Shown here in pieces: positions 9,406 to 20,999 of a stretch of DNA of 64,000 bases. Numbering within the stretch: position 1 is the stretch's first letter; each line of letters begins with the position of its first letter. The DNA is from Phlyctochytrium arcticum. Lineage: Eukaryota > Chytridiomycota > Chytridiomycetes > Chytridiales > Chytridiaceae. The stretch lies in contig JAHLKI010000004.1 in assembly GCA_025602905.1 (NCBI GenBank), positions 434,001 through 498,000 on the forward strand. The letters are read 5' to 3'. Under the pieces are notes generated by a model. It had not been told where the DNA came from. It saw nothing but the letters and a program-made list of their open reading frames with translations, and ran no database searches. The translations under genes were made by a program, and so were the position numbers.

Positions 9406-10749
9406 ATGATTACTGGAGTCCGAACCTGCGGCTTGGCCGCCCGCACTCTGTGCATGCAAAAGACTGGTACGCGTGCTACTCGGATCTGCAAAGTCTCGAC
9501 GATCTGAGGGGACTGAAGAGGCGTCATGACTGATTTCTTTGATGATTACAGCTGCTCGATCATACACAGTGTCTGCAGGATCAAGCCCATACGACAAGAC
9601 TGTTATGAACATGTTGATCAACAAAAACACTCGAGTGTTGACTCAAGGATTTACGGGAAAGCAGGTGCGAGGAGGCGCAACCCCGTTGGATATCGTCGAT
9701 CTAGCAAACTGATGTATACTGTGTGCAGGGTACCTTTCACTCCAAGCAAGCAATTGAATACGGAACCAATGTCATTGGAGGAGTCAACCCAAAGAAGGCT
9801 GGAACCACTCATTTGGGCTTGCCCGTATTTGCATCTGCCAAGGAGGTGCGTACAAACTTGAATTGAGTCTACTGCAATGATTTCCAAAAAGTTGATTGTT
9901 GAATGTTTAAGGCCATGCAAGAGGCAAAGCCTGATGCTTCAGTAATCTATGTTCCACCACCAGGAGCTGCCGCTGCTATTATCGAAGCGATTGAGGCAGA
10001 AATCCCATTGGTTGTTGCGATTACTGAGGGAATTCCCCAACAAGACATGGTTCGCGTCATGAAGGTGTTGAAGGCCCAGGACAAAACTCGTCTCATCGGT
10101 CCCAACTGCCCCGGAATTATCAAACCCGAAGAGTGCAAGATCGGAATTATGCCTGGTCACATTCACAAGAAGGGCAAAATTGGAATCGTCTCCCGATCTG
10201 GTACCCTCACGTACGAGGCTGTTGCGCAAACCACTGCTGTCGGCCTGGGCCAATCTCTCTGCATTGGTATCGGTGGTGACCCATTCAACGGAACCAACTT
10301 TGTTGACTGTTTGACCCTTTTCTTGAACGACCCAGAGACTGAGGGTATCATTCTCATTGGCGAAATTGGAGGTTCCGCTGAAGAGGAGGCCGCCGAGTTC
10401 TTGAAGAAGTACAACTTGTCTCGCGAACAGCCCAAGCCAGTTGTCTCTTTCATTGCTGGACGTACTGCTCCTCCCGGTCGCCGAATGGGTAAGTCTTATG
10501 CATTGGTCTCACCATAGAGGTTAGACTCACATTTGCCAAGGTCACGCTGGAGCTATCATTGCTGGTGGAAAGGGCAAAGCTGAGGACAAGGTCGCAGCTT
10601 TGGAAGAAGCTGGCGTTTCCGTATCTGCTTCCCCTGCCAAACTTGGTGTTTACATGGAGAAGGTAGTTTACATATTTAATGCTCCACAAGCATATCCAGC
10701 GTGCTAATTTGGTTCATTACAGGCGATGAAGGAGGCTGGTCTTGCATGA
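9406..10749 (+). CDS. LSC1: Succinyl-CoA ligase (ADP/GDP-forming) alpha subunit, mitochondrial
   Basis: The enzyme catalyses the substrate-level phosphorylation step of the TCA cycle with a beta subunit, in the matrix. Six exons are inferred: 9406-9466, then exons starting at CTGCTCGATC, GGTACCTTTC, GCCATGCAAG, GTCACGCTGG and GCGATGAAGG, all with GT...AG introns. The N-terminus ([18 protein letters not shown]) looks like a presequence. Family motifs include [12 protein letters not shown] (CoA-binding Rossmann part), [34 protein letters not shown] and [11 protein letters not shown]. The catalytic phosphohistidine lies in [14 protein letters not shown], which is split by an intron just before the His codon. 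The C-terminus is MKEAGLA. Length and motif order are normal for the family. Confidence 0.95.
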
Positions 10750-11031
10750 TCTCATCATCCTAAAACTGTGCACACAGCAAGTTTCATCAGACCCTGACGC
10801 AAATTATAACGTCCCTTTGGCCACGCATGCATACACTCTCTCATTTTCCCGAAATTTTACATTATATGCAATTTATTCCAGTCTCAGCTTGTATTATTGG
10901 CTTCTTTGCACAGGTTTCTTCACAGTGACTTCGGGAATTTGAGTTGTTGGCCAGCAAGCGACAAGAAAATGATAGATTAAGACACAGCTATGAGCTACCT
11001 AAATAAGTTAAACAATCTATTGAGTCTAATC

Positions 11032-12078
11032 CTAATGTCCGCCGCGACTACCACGCCCTCCTCCTCGGCCTCCGCGCCCACCTCGACCACCTCGCCCGCC
11101 CCGTCCACCTCGACCACCCCGTCCAGACCCACGAGGATCGAACGGATTGTAAATGTTCATTTTACTCCGGACTTTCTTGACACGACCGGCGTCGTACTCG
11201 AGTTGATCTTTTGAGGGACGATTGATTTTATGTCGCGTCATTTCGAGCACGCTCTGTGTTCGCATCTTCTCGAGGTACACGTCCATGCCATCCCACTGCG
11301 CTACAGGAGCATTGTATTGGGGATCCATAAATTGGGATGAGGTATGGTGGGAGTTTGGGTCGGATTGAGAAGAAGTGGCAGCAGCGGATATGCCGGGTGT
11401 TGCTGGGACAATAGTGACGGCTAGAGATCGTTTGGAATTTGATGACTGAGGGGCCTTGGTGGCGGGTGGGACCGATGACTGGCCATCCGCGTTGATGGAA
11501 GCAGTAGACTGGGTTGGAGGTGGGATTGGTGGGATCGCAAGATTCGATACGGATGAGGGATCCTCATTGACAACATCCTTCTTCAACGCGGCCTCCTCCT
11601 GTTGTGCCGCTTTGGACACGTTGGACTTTGCATCCTTCACCTCAGTCGCCACTGCGCTCGGTGTCTTTCGAGATTTAGCCTTCAAGATTTCCTTTCGGCT
11701 GACCTTCTCTCCAAAATCATCAGCTGATGGTCGTGTTGGGACGATATCTGGTGTGCTGACGATTCTACTAGGCTTTTTGGAGTCTTTCCCTATTGTAGCA
11801 GCAACCTCTGGTTTCGAAGGTTTTGCAACGGCGTGGGTAGTTATGGGGACTTTTGGTTCGGATGTAGAAGCCGGGGGATTGGGTATTGTGGCAATGTTCA
11901 TGCCATTTATAGGCTTGTACTTTCGTTTCAAGGCTTCCTGTGTGCGGTCGAGTCGGGTAGCTTCTCGGAACACAATTCGACGACCGATCAGGGTGCTACC
12001 TTGTTTTTCCGAGAGTGCTTTGTCTATGGAAAACATTCTGTCCCTCCTTCCAGCAATAGTAGTAGCTGCAATACTCAA
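11032..12078 (-). CDS. RGG-repeat protein with USP36-like N- and C-terminal regions but no ubiquitin-protease domain
   Basis: A continuous 348-residue frame. The N-terminus contains GRRIVFREA and QEALKRKYKPIN, like the segment before the protease domain of USP36 (IEFEPA...EALKSKYVLLN). Near the C-terminus, VAQWDG and EYDAGRVKKVRSKMNIYNPF resemble the USP36 end (WEG, EFDRGKEKKIKK, FNAF). The C-terminus is about ten RGG/GRGG units, typical of RNA-binding nucleolar proteins. Between lies a Pro/Ser/Thr/Lys-rich, probably disordered linker. The roughly 300-residue UCH protease domain, with its Cys and His boxes, is absent, and the single open frame leaves no room for it. The gene is divergent from MRT4, a nucleolar ribosome-assembly factor, with 256 bp between ATGs. 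The link to USP36 comes from my recall of its terminal motifs and needs a profile search. Confidence 0.6.
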   Translation of the reverse strand: MSIAATTIAGRRDRMFSIDKALSEKQGSTLIGRRIVFREATRLDRTQEALKRKYKPINGMNIATIPNPPASTSEPKVPITTHAVAKPSKPEVAATIGKDSKKPSRIVSTPDIVPTRPSADDFGEKVSRKEILKAKSRKTPSAVATEVKDAKSNVSKAAQQEEAALKKDVVNEDPSSVSNLAIPPIPPPTQSTASINADGQSSVPPATKAPQSSNSKRSLAVTIVPATPGISAAATSSQSDPNSHHTSSQFMDPQYNAPVAQWDGMDVYLEKMRTQSVLEMTRHKINRPSKDQLEYDAGRVKKVRSKMNIYNPFDPRGSGRGGRGGRGGRGGRGGRGGRGGGRGSRGGH

Positions 12079-12334
12079 ATACGGGCTCCGGAGTTCCTAA
12101 TGATTGATACAGAGGTATTGGCCCGTATACAGGCCTAGCATTTCCAAAAATTTGAGGTTCAAAGACTCAAAGTTCTGAAATGCCAATTACGTTGCCGTTG
12201 CTATGGTAGTGGGATGGTGGCACGGTCGCCCACTGAGTTGATGCAACAATATTTTTGCCTTTGGCGAATTTTGTGGGAGTTTTGGGAATTTAGAATTGAT
12301 ATCAGCAGAACACCTTTGATCACCTAAACACACG

Positions 12335-13146
12335 ATGCCCAAATCTAAGCGATCCAAGATTGGTAGGTGTCGATATCTTTGACCAGCAGGCTCGTCCCCT
12401 TTTCTGACAATCTTTGTTTATAGTGAACCTGACCAAGGTCGACCGAAAGACTAAGGAGCGCAAGACAAACTTGGTAGAATCCATTCAAGCAGCCCTAGAA
12501 ACACATAAGCATGTCTACGTTTTCTCGGTCGAGAACATGCGAAACACCTTTCTGAAGGACATTCGGCACGAGCGCTCAGAGGATCGCTTTTTCTTTGGTC
12601 GGAACCGGGTTATGGCCAAGGCTTTGGGAACAACAAAGGAGGACGAGGAGCGTGAGAGTTTACATCTGGTCTCAGACAAGCTGGTTGGGAACGTGGGCCT
12701 GCTATTTTCGAATGAGGAGCCAGAAAAGATAAAACAGTTCTTTGAGGATTGGGTCAAACAAGATTATGCTCGATCTGGTTCCATCGCCACAGACACTGTC
12801 ACAATACCAGAAGGAAAGGTTTTGCGTGGGGAGGAGGGATTCCCACATAACATGGAGACCCAACTGCGATCATTGGGTATGCCAACGGCTTTGGTTAACG
12901 GAGTCGTCACTTTGCGAAGCGAGTACACCATCTGCAGGGAGGGTGATGCCTTGACTCCCGACCAAGCGCAGCTCCTGGTAAATACAATTCTCCTTATTCA
13001 AAACCACCTGATTGTTCCCATGAACTGATTTTGACCACTTTTAGAAACACTTTTACATTCAACAAGCGGAATTCCAGGTGAAAATCATCTGCCACTGGCA
13101 CGAGGGCAAGTTCGAGTCATTCGACTCTGAAAATGACATGGAGTAG
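12335..13146 (+). CDS. MRT4: Ribosome assembly factor Mrt4 (mRNA turnover protein 4)
   Basis: Mrt4 is a nucleolar paralogue of ribosomal stalk protein P0. It holds the P0 site on pre-60S particles until P0 replaces it. Exon 1 (from 12335) gives MPKSKRSKI. A 60-nt intron with GTAGGT...TAG ends follows, then VNLTKVDRKTKERK, the conserved family start. Further motifs are VYVFSVENMRNTFLKDIR, FFFGRNRVMAKALG, VGLLFSNEEPEKI and FPHNMETQLRSLGMPT. A last intron after LTPDQAQLL is followed by KHFYIQQAEFQVKII and a short acidic tail ending ESFDSENDME. The protein is about 230 residues, normal for the family. It is convergent with RNA14, with 170 bp between stops. Confidence 0.93.
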
Positions 13147-13316
13147 TACTGTACATACTATGGACCGCCACAAGCAAGACCTATTTCATTTTTTATTTGT
13201 AACTTATAACTTATTATGTGTCATTATTTTGAAGAAACTGTATCAGAAAGAGGTTGTGCGTGCGTGGTTTAGAGTATGCATGCATATGGCGCTGAGTAGA
13301 GAGGGTAAAAAGTGAC

Positions 13317-16300
13317 CTACGACTCTACAGGCCCATCACGGAAGCGCTTGTTCTGGTGTCGAACGCGGAAAATATCATTTTCCGGGGGTCTGTTAACATG
13401 GCCGTGACCGGCTATTGTAGCAAAGCGGTGAGAATGATTTAGCACTCGGCAGGATATAGACAGAATAGTAGCCTTACCATCAAAAGGTTGATCGTCCTCA
13501 AATGCTCCCCGTCGCTTTAACCCAACGGGCCCTGCACCACCCTGTAGCAATCTACATTTAGAACACGTTCATTAAACATAAACAAATGATGAACGTACTC
13601 TTCCCCGTCTCGGTGGAGCGTCTCGGCGATCACGATTGTGACTTCTATCGTTACCCCCTCGAGGCCCGACCTGTCCCCGATCTTGCTGCTCAACCATTGG
13701 GGGGTAAGGGACCATGTTGGGGGCGCGTGCTACTGGAATAGGAATTTGCCGGAAGACTTCTAAAACGTCATTGACTGGCAAAATAGGACCTAGATAAGAG
13801 GTTAGACGAAGCTGGATTCTAGTGTCTCTATAAGAACGTACCATTGTATGTTGCTGCTGCGGGTAAGATGGAGAGAAGCTGTGCAATAGCTTCTGGCACC
13901 ATATGCGCGGGGCCGACAGCTGCATGGGGCACACGGGGGCTGCCTCCTGGAAGCGGAGACCCTGCTAACGGAAATGGTGGTCCACCTAGTGGTGGTGCCG
14001 CGGCTTCAGGCTTGTAGCTGATCCATTTGCTCATATCAGGACGAGGGTAGCGTTCGGGATGTGACGACTCCAAGCTGTGGATCTTTCGGCTTCCCTCATG
14101 ATCGTCAGTATTCGAATGCGCCTCTGCTTTTCCCGGTCGCTTTTTGTTGGCTGTAGTACTGATGTCTTTTACTCCAAGATTTCGTTGTGCTAATTGAAAG
14201 CGTGAGCCATAAGGAAATCCATAAGGTCTTGCTGTACTCACCTGACAATCCTAAATCGACTTCGGCAATATAGTCAATATCCAGAAATTTCCATCGACTT
14301 GCAACATCAGCGACCGTGTTCAAACTATTTTTTGGTTCTATTGACGTTGACATTAGAATGGGGGATTTAAAGATGATGTCGAACGAACCAACCATCAGGG
14401 TATGCTTCTTTGCGTCGCGCGTCAATTTTCAGAACGTTGGCCAAATCCCCATACAACATCTCATACGAAAAATACTTTTGCCAGATGGGTTTGGCACGCT
14501 CTGGTGGAAGTGATGACAGTGCACGTTCAAACAACGCGCGGGTATCTGGATCATGAAGGTAGGTAAACTGTTCCCATACAAAAGGCAATATGACGGACTT
14601 ACTATTGTCATCATTAAGGTGCATCAGGAAATCCAAATAATGGATGATGAAGTCGGCCGACTCGGGATCCTCAGACTGCGTAAAACTTTTCAGCCCCACC
14701 TCAAACATTCGTCCGGCAATTGCAGTATCTTTGTTGCGATAATGCTCCAACAATGCTGTTGTCCGTCATATGAGTATGCAAAAAAACTATGAGAGCTATC
14801 CATGGCACGAACCTCCCGCCACCCAAACATGATATGTACAATGTGCCGACTTTCGTGCTCGACTAAACACAGACCTTAAGGCTTTCACATTCTGATTGAT
14901 TTCGAGTTTTAAACTAAATTGTTACGTCAAAATTACAACGTTTACTTACTTGAGATCGTCCTGCTGTTCTCATATATACAATCCAGACCAGGCTAAGTGC
15001 CTGCTTACTGCTCCCCAATTCTTTTCGGCGCCTTTCCTCTACTGTCGACTCCACTTCCTTTTGCCGCTCTTTTGTCTTCTCTCTCTCCTTCTCTCGCCTC
15101 TCCCCATCCCAGTCATCAGCATTGGTTCCGTCCTCGGATGTCGATAAGGACTTCATCATTTTGTCTCGTTCCGCGTCATATCTGGTGTTGATCTCCTCAA
15201 TCTTTTTGTCCAAAGCAGATACCAGATTGTCAAATATTGATTGAAGCTCTTTAAAATCTTTCTTGCGGGATTCCTCCAGCTCAGCAAGAGCAAAATTTAA
15301 TAGCAAGCTTTCAATGGGTGAAGTTCAGTTTTCTACATTCAGATCAAGCACTACACGCGCAAATTTACCTCGTGGGTATTATTTCGACTCCGGTTCGCAA
15401 CATCGACACGGCCTCGTCTACTCTTCCGTTTTCCTTTAAAAAATTGGCAGCATCATAACTGTAAAAGATCAGGCACAAATGTCAAATCTTGAATCCATAT
15501 TCGATCTGCGAAAATGACATACTGTATCTCCGGGTAATGACGAAGCATGAGCAGTGCCGATCTATAAGCAAACATGACCCGCGCGATCCATGCACTCTTG
15601 TCATCCAGATGGAGTGGGTTCCCACACTCCCATGCAATCAATCGTTTCCAAGCGGCAAGCTGTACACCCACAGTATGATTAGAAAAGGGGAAAAATCCAG
15701 AAACCTAGGAAGTAAACGTACAATTGGTAGTTCCTTGGCATTCCAGCTGGGAGGCTTTGCCATCCAAGTCTTTTGGGCTTTCTCTATTGGCTCAAGCATG
15801 TTTTTCAATTCACGCAACACCGTTCGGGCAGTCATGTATCCGGCAGACTTCTCGGACATGAACTTCTTGGCCTATCCCCCACATACGAATCAGCTCAAAT
15901 GCAATTGGGAACATTGAGAATACGAAAGATACCGTCAGCTTGTTCAGGCCATTCTCGAAAGTATCGTAATCTTTCCAAAGCTGCTCAATGTTGTTTAAAG
16001 GGATCCATATAGCACGTTGATAGGCACGCCGCAAAGAATCCATCCTTTGTTGTTCCTCGTACACGGAGCCCGTCTAATTGGACAGTTGCAAGGAAATGGA
16101 AAAGGAGGGGAGAGCACAAATGTTATGGAATTGATCAGATTCGATATTTTCAAATGCGATACTTGGTGACGATTTCGTCAGATGCACCATGAACAGCAGC
16201 TCGCAATGTCAAAATTGACCGACGAGGACACAAAGTTTGGAAAGGAGATGTTGCAAATACTAATGTATTTTGAAGTTTGCGACTTATGAGAGAAACCACC

Positions 16301-17042
16301 AATACGACAAGCATCGAATAGATGGCAAAAGATGGAGAGAGCCAGGGATATCAAAATCTTGGGATAACTTACCTCTCCGACTTTCAGAAATTGTATATAC
16401 TCTGCCCATATTGAGCCGGAATCCTTATCAGTTCCAATATTTTGCAACACAAACTCAAATGCTTTCAGAATCGTTTGACGTGACTCAGCCTTTTTCTCGG
16501 GTGGGACGTTGGTTCCAGAATGAGCTCTTCGGACGTACGAGAGATAGAACTTCCATAGTTCCACCACGGGAACTTGACGAAGGCACCGAGCAAAAATGGC
16601 CTCTAGTTTATCCAAAGCTCGGTGTTTCTGCTCAAACTCTGCATAGGAGATCCAGTGCTTGGCCTATAGACAAAAACGTAAGATCCATACTGTCCATTCG
16701 TTTCCCCACCCGCCAACTAGCACATACAGAAGTGGGAAACTGGGCAAGAAATTGCTCGAAACTCTCACGAATTAGCTCTGGGTCTCCTCGTTGTTGGGCC
16801 TCGGAAAGCAGACTAGTATAGGCATCGACATCCCAGTTCTTACTGGAGGCCCTGGCTCTCAGCTTGTCAAACTTGGTGTCAACCGGTCTCTGCACGGTCC
16901 GCTCAATGGGAAGAGCCGCTTGAGTGATTGGAGGGGTGTTTGGCACAGACGACACTGCTGAAGATACCCCACTTGGAACTTCACCTCCTCCAGCAGCCGC
17001 CTCCGGTCCTGTTGCTACTGATTGTATTATCTCGGGTTCCAT
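13317..17042 (-). CDS. RNA14: mRNA 3'-end processing protein RNA14 (CstF-77)
   Basis: This is the HAT-repeat scaffold of cleavage factor IA/CstF, needed for pre-mRNA cleavage and polyadenylation. Many exons span the locus. It starts [12 protein letters not shown] with a Ser/Pro/Gly-rich leader, then [25 protein letters not shown]-like pieces follow ([84 protein letters not shown]). A Pro-rich region precedes the C-terminus, where [19 protein letters not shown] matches the conserved end of CstF-77 (DIYRARQQKRIR). I used that match to choose the last splice acceptor (CAATAG before CCGGT). Some central exon borders are uncertain. It is divergent from the BuGZ gene. Confidence 0.9.
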
Positions 17043-17332
17043 GTAGCAGCTCTGTTGTTGACTGTTGAAAGTGTTAATTCCGTCTGAGAGTCGTCCTGCT
17101 GTTTGCGAGCAACAACAATCCCAGGTCCCCTGACTGTGCCGCCCGCTGCGCGCACAGTTTTTTAAGGAATGCCCGCCCCCCTTTCCAGTCTTTCAGTTTC
17201 GATTGGACCTTCCACTGTTGAGAAGGAAAAGCAGGCACCCTTGAGAATCAAGGAGTATGCGCTGAAAGTTCAGGAGGGATTACCTTGCTTCTGGGGATAC
17301 ATTCAAGTTTTACGGCGTGAAATCGGGACAGG

Positions 17333-18550
17333 ATGGGAAAGGTAAGTCAAACACGCAAATTCATAGATCGGAGAGTGCAAGGACTGACCCACATCTTTAC
17401 TATTTGGCAATTCACAGAAGAAGCGGAAGGAACAGAAGCCCTGGTGCTGGTATTGTGACCGAGAGTTTGAGGACGACAAGGTGCTTTTTGATCACCAAAA
17501 AATCAAGCACTTCAAATGCACAGAGTGTAATAAAAAGTTGAATACCGCTGGTGGTATGGTTGTTCACATGCAACAAGTTCACAAGATGCCTTGTCTCAGG
17601 TACGTGCACTGTTCGTTCTTCATGAGCTAAATCTCAGCAACTCACATACCTCCAGAGTATCGAATGCACTTCCAGGAAGGGAATCGACGGATATCGAGAT
17701 CTTTGGGATGGTAGGAGTTCCAGAGGATGATCTACAAGCACATTACGACAAGATTTCCAACAAGAGCCAATCTAGTAAGAGATCCAAGATAGATCCTTCC
17801 GTTCTGACACCGGAGGCTTTGAAGGCACAAATGGAAGCATTCAAGCAACAGCGAAACAACCCTCCCCCTGTCCCAGTACAATATCCCGTGCCTCCGCCGT
17901 CTGTATCGAGCCCGTATGGGTCGGCAGCTCCAGTAACATACTCGATGCCGCCAACGGGATACCCTCCTCAAGGTGCACCCAACCCATATAGTCCACAGTC
18001 TCCGTATGGCGTACCACATCCTCCTTACGGGATGCCACCAAATCCGTATATGCGCCCTCCCCCGCAAATGGGGTATCCTCCGCAGTACCCCCACAACGGC
18101 CCTCCTGGACCATATATGCAAGGACCTCCTCCACAAGGTCCGTATGGCGCGCCGCCTAATCCCTGGGGTATGCCGCCACATCCACAAATGCCACCCATGG
18201 GCGTTCCTCAACCTTCGCCACTTGGACCCACCATGCCTGGACCCACTACATCTGTAGCATCGCCTGCCCCTAGCATAAACTCTACCCCGGTTGCACCCGA
18301 CACTCCTACTGCTCCTACGGCCCCCGCCGAGAATCCCCCCGCCCCTGCTGCTGCGGCTGATGTCCCGGCGAAAATACCATCTCTGCCCATACCTGCCATC
18401 GACAAGGGATCATCATATATGATTTATTCGGATGAGGAGATATCAGTGGTAAGTTTTTGTCATGGACCGTGTCATTCAGCGCCCCTGTAACCTAAACACG
18501 TTTTGACGTTTTAGGAGGAGAAGCGCGCGCTACACTCGAAATATGCATAG
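17333..18550 (+). CDS. BuGZ/ZNF207-type zinc-finger and GLEBS-motif protein (Bub3 partner)
   Basis: In animals this protein binds Bub3 and spindle microtubules to help chromosomes align. Exon 1 is only MGK. After an intron comes [20 protein letters not shown] and a paired C2H2 finger ([22 protein letters not shown]), nearly identical in layout to ZNF207, followed by [18 protein letters not shown] and VPEDDL. The centre is a long Pro/Tyr/Gly-rich low-complexity region (about residues 110-260, many PYG and PPQ units), the part thought to drive coacervation. The GLEBS motif is near the end ([11 protein letters not shown] then [11 protein letters not shown]), split by the last intron. About 300 residues in all. 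It is divergent from RNA14, with 290 bp between ATGs. Confidence 0.9.
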
Positions 18551-19958
18551 AATGAAGATGTCCAAGCGGACTCTTTGAAAGTCAGTGGAACTGTTCATAT
18601 CTTGTGTAGTCCTTTTTTTTACTTCTCTGGGGTTTATTTTACCTTTTTTTTTCTTTTCATAAAAGTATGTACAGACTCGGGCCTAATTGTCAGAATTGCG
18701 GGTACAATCTTCTCTGTTCTTCATCCGGGGAGGCGAACCTCTCCCGCTTTTATAGTACATGAAATCCCCCCGCAGGGGCGGTGATGGGAAAACACTATGG
18801 AAAGACACAGAACAAGTAATTTGCTAAACTAGGCTAAATATCGAAGGTGCTCGAATGTGCTACGCAGCGCGGTTACAATGCTTCGGGACACGAATCCTGA
18901 CACTAATGCTTTGCGCGGTAACATCTTGTCGTGGTTGAAGCACCCCACACAAGTAAGTGTAACGCAAGACTGGAAATGTTTTGATAATGGTTGATTATCA
19001 GTTTCAACACTTGTCAAACTTCGTCCACATTATACTGGATTCTGGGGGAATCTGAGCCTTTGGATAACGGTGGCATTATCAATTCCAGAATGTCACTTTT
19101 GGTAACTTCATTCGTTTGGAACATTTTCTCAAATGTTTACCCGCACGGGGAGTGAGAGAGTCTAAACCGCTCCAACATCTTTATCGTTTTAAACATTCCA
19201 CGCATGCTTCACATCAGAGCGACTCAGCGACTAGTCTTTCTTTGTACTATCATATTAGGTTGGAAGGACGGGTTGCGGAAACATCTTTCCCCATTTGCAA
19301 TCAAGGTTTGGCCAAACACATGTGGATTGGAAATTTGGAACACACAAAAGTTCGATATTAACGGAGCGCAGTCATCGTTCCCGGTAAATCCCCACAAACA
19401 TGCCACAACTTAGCCTTGTTTCCTTTTCTTTCTGCCGTTAAAGAGCGGTCAGTTCGGCGGGAGAAACAGAGATAGAGCGGCGGCGCTTTTTGTGAGGGTC
19501 TGGATCTTTATACCTTGGGTTGTGGCTATGTCTTTATGGGAAAATCAGCAGTCTTAAAATATGCCGGTCCCGAACCCCTAGCGATGTTAGTGCCAGACTG
19601 CCATCAGAGAAATACCACCCCAATTCATGCAAATCGAAAATCAATTCAACTAAGGATGGTTTAATGTCTTCAAAGCATTAGCTGTCTATTCGGACCCTAT
19701 TGCCCCAGCTTAGAATTGTTACGGGCTCCGATAGCCCCAAAAAGCGGACTTTCAACAAACTCATTCCAAAAGGGAAGTGGCGTCGAGTCCGTGGCACCGC
19801 CGCCGCCACGACTCCGTGTTTCAGGTGTATTGCCCGCAGAGGGGCGGCGAATGGCAAAAACCGCTCAAATGGCAGTCGGGGTTTTACACTTGTCCCGTCC
19901 AGAAAGCGGCCACTGCGCAGACGGTAGACGGAGCCGCTAGACGGATGGGGTCGAAGGA
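18551..19958. other. Gene-poor stretch upstream of the cupredoxin gene
   Basis: About 1.4 kb. A pyrimidine-rich stretch near 18605-18660 is probably the BuGZ 3' UTR. Short open frames at 18829-19017 and 19116-19413 have no recognisable motif. The last 200-300 bases are GC-richer and are probably the cupredoxin upstream region. Confidence 0.4.
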
Positions 19959-19964
19959 TATAAG
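19959..19964 (+). promoter_or_regulatory. TATA-like element of the cupredoxin gene
   Basis: TATAAG followed by CAAGCA lies 112 nt upstream of the ATG at 20071. The glycerol kinase gene has TATAAGCAA at a similar distance. Confidence 0.45.
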
Positions 19965-20070
19965 CAAGCACCGGCGACGGCATCGGCCTGTTTCAACCTT
20001 CAACACTCGCATCAACGAACAAGGACACACCAACAGACTTTGCGCTAAACTACAAAAAAACTCCACAAAC

Positions 20071-20999
20071 ATGCACTCATCTATCGCCGCCGTCTTGGCC
20101 GTGCTCGCGCTCTCATCATCACCAGTATTTGGTCAAACCACACACAAAGTCATTGTCGCAGCCGGGAAGAAGCAGGTCTACAGCCCAGCAGCATTGGTGA
20201 GTTACACGTTTTTTGTCCATGATGAGTTTAATGTCCAGTTGAGCTAACACAACGACATTCTTTTTAGCAAATCGCACCAAACGATATTGTCGCATTCACA
20301 TGGGAGGGAGGCCCACACTCTGTGACGCTCATGGGCAACAACGGTGATCCGTGTTCCCCCCTGACTGGCGCCGATGCCATTGACTCGGCCGCGCAACCTC
20401 TTTCAACAGAATTCAAGCTTCAGTTTACGCAACCCGGCACAAAACTGTTTGGGTGTACCGTCGGACAACACTGCGCTAACGGCATGAAGATGAGCATCAA
20501 TGTTGTTGGTGGTGCTGGAGGGGAAGGTGGTGCCGGTGGAGGTGCTGGTGGAGGTGCTGGTGGTGCTGGGGGTGCTCCCGCTGCTGGTGGAATTACCCAC
20601 AACATTCAAGTCGGACAGGGCGGTCTCAAATTCGAGCCGGCCGAACTCAAGATTGCGCTCGGAGATACCGTCAACTGGAACTGGGTCGGTGGAGGCACCC
20701 ACAACGTCAAGCAAGTCTCGGATGCCAACAGCTGTGACCCCCTCCCCGGCGGTTTCTCGCAAGACAACCAAAACAACGGCACCTTCACCAAGACATTCGG
20801 CCCCAACGAGACTGCCAAGGAATTCTTTTACACCTGCACATTCAGCCAACATTGTCAAAAGGGCATGAAGGGCACGATTCTGATTCAGGGTGCTGGGGCT
20901 GGAGGCAACGCTACGTCGGCTGCACCAAGACCACATGAGCGAACAGGCATTGCTGCCATGCTGATGGCCGCTGGAGCCGCTGCTGCCATTGCATACTAG
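20071..20999 (+). CDS. Secreted double-cupredoxin protein with predicted GPI anchor
   Basis: The frame starts with a signal peptide (MHSSIAAVLAVLALSSSPVFG). A short first exon ends after SPAAL; an intron with GTGAGT...TAG ends leads to QIAPNDIVAFTWEG. Cupredoxin domain 1 has GPHSVTL and LFGCTVGQHCANGMKM. A Gly/Ala linker (about 12 GGAG units) follows. Domain 2 has GGTHNVKQ and FFYTCTFSQHCQKGMKG. Both keep the His...Cys...His...Met order of a type 1 copper site, plus a second Cys next to the distal His. The C-terminus is a small-residue stretch and hydrophobic tail (GIAAMLMAAGAAAAIAY), as in GPI-anchored proteins. It is likely at the cell surface, binding copper or moving electrons; the role is inferred. 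Confidence 0.85.

Noticed and set aside
11456..12100. A 214-codon plus-strand frame opposite the USP36-like gene
   Set aside because: No motif, and the minus frame has RGG repeats and family-like segments. Treated as a shadow.
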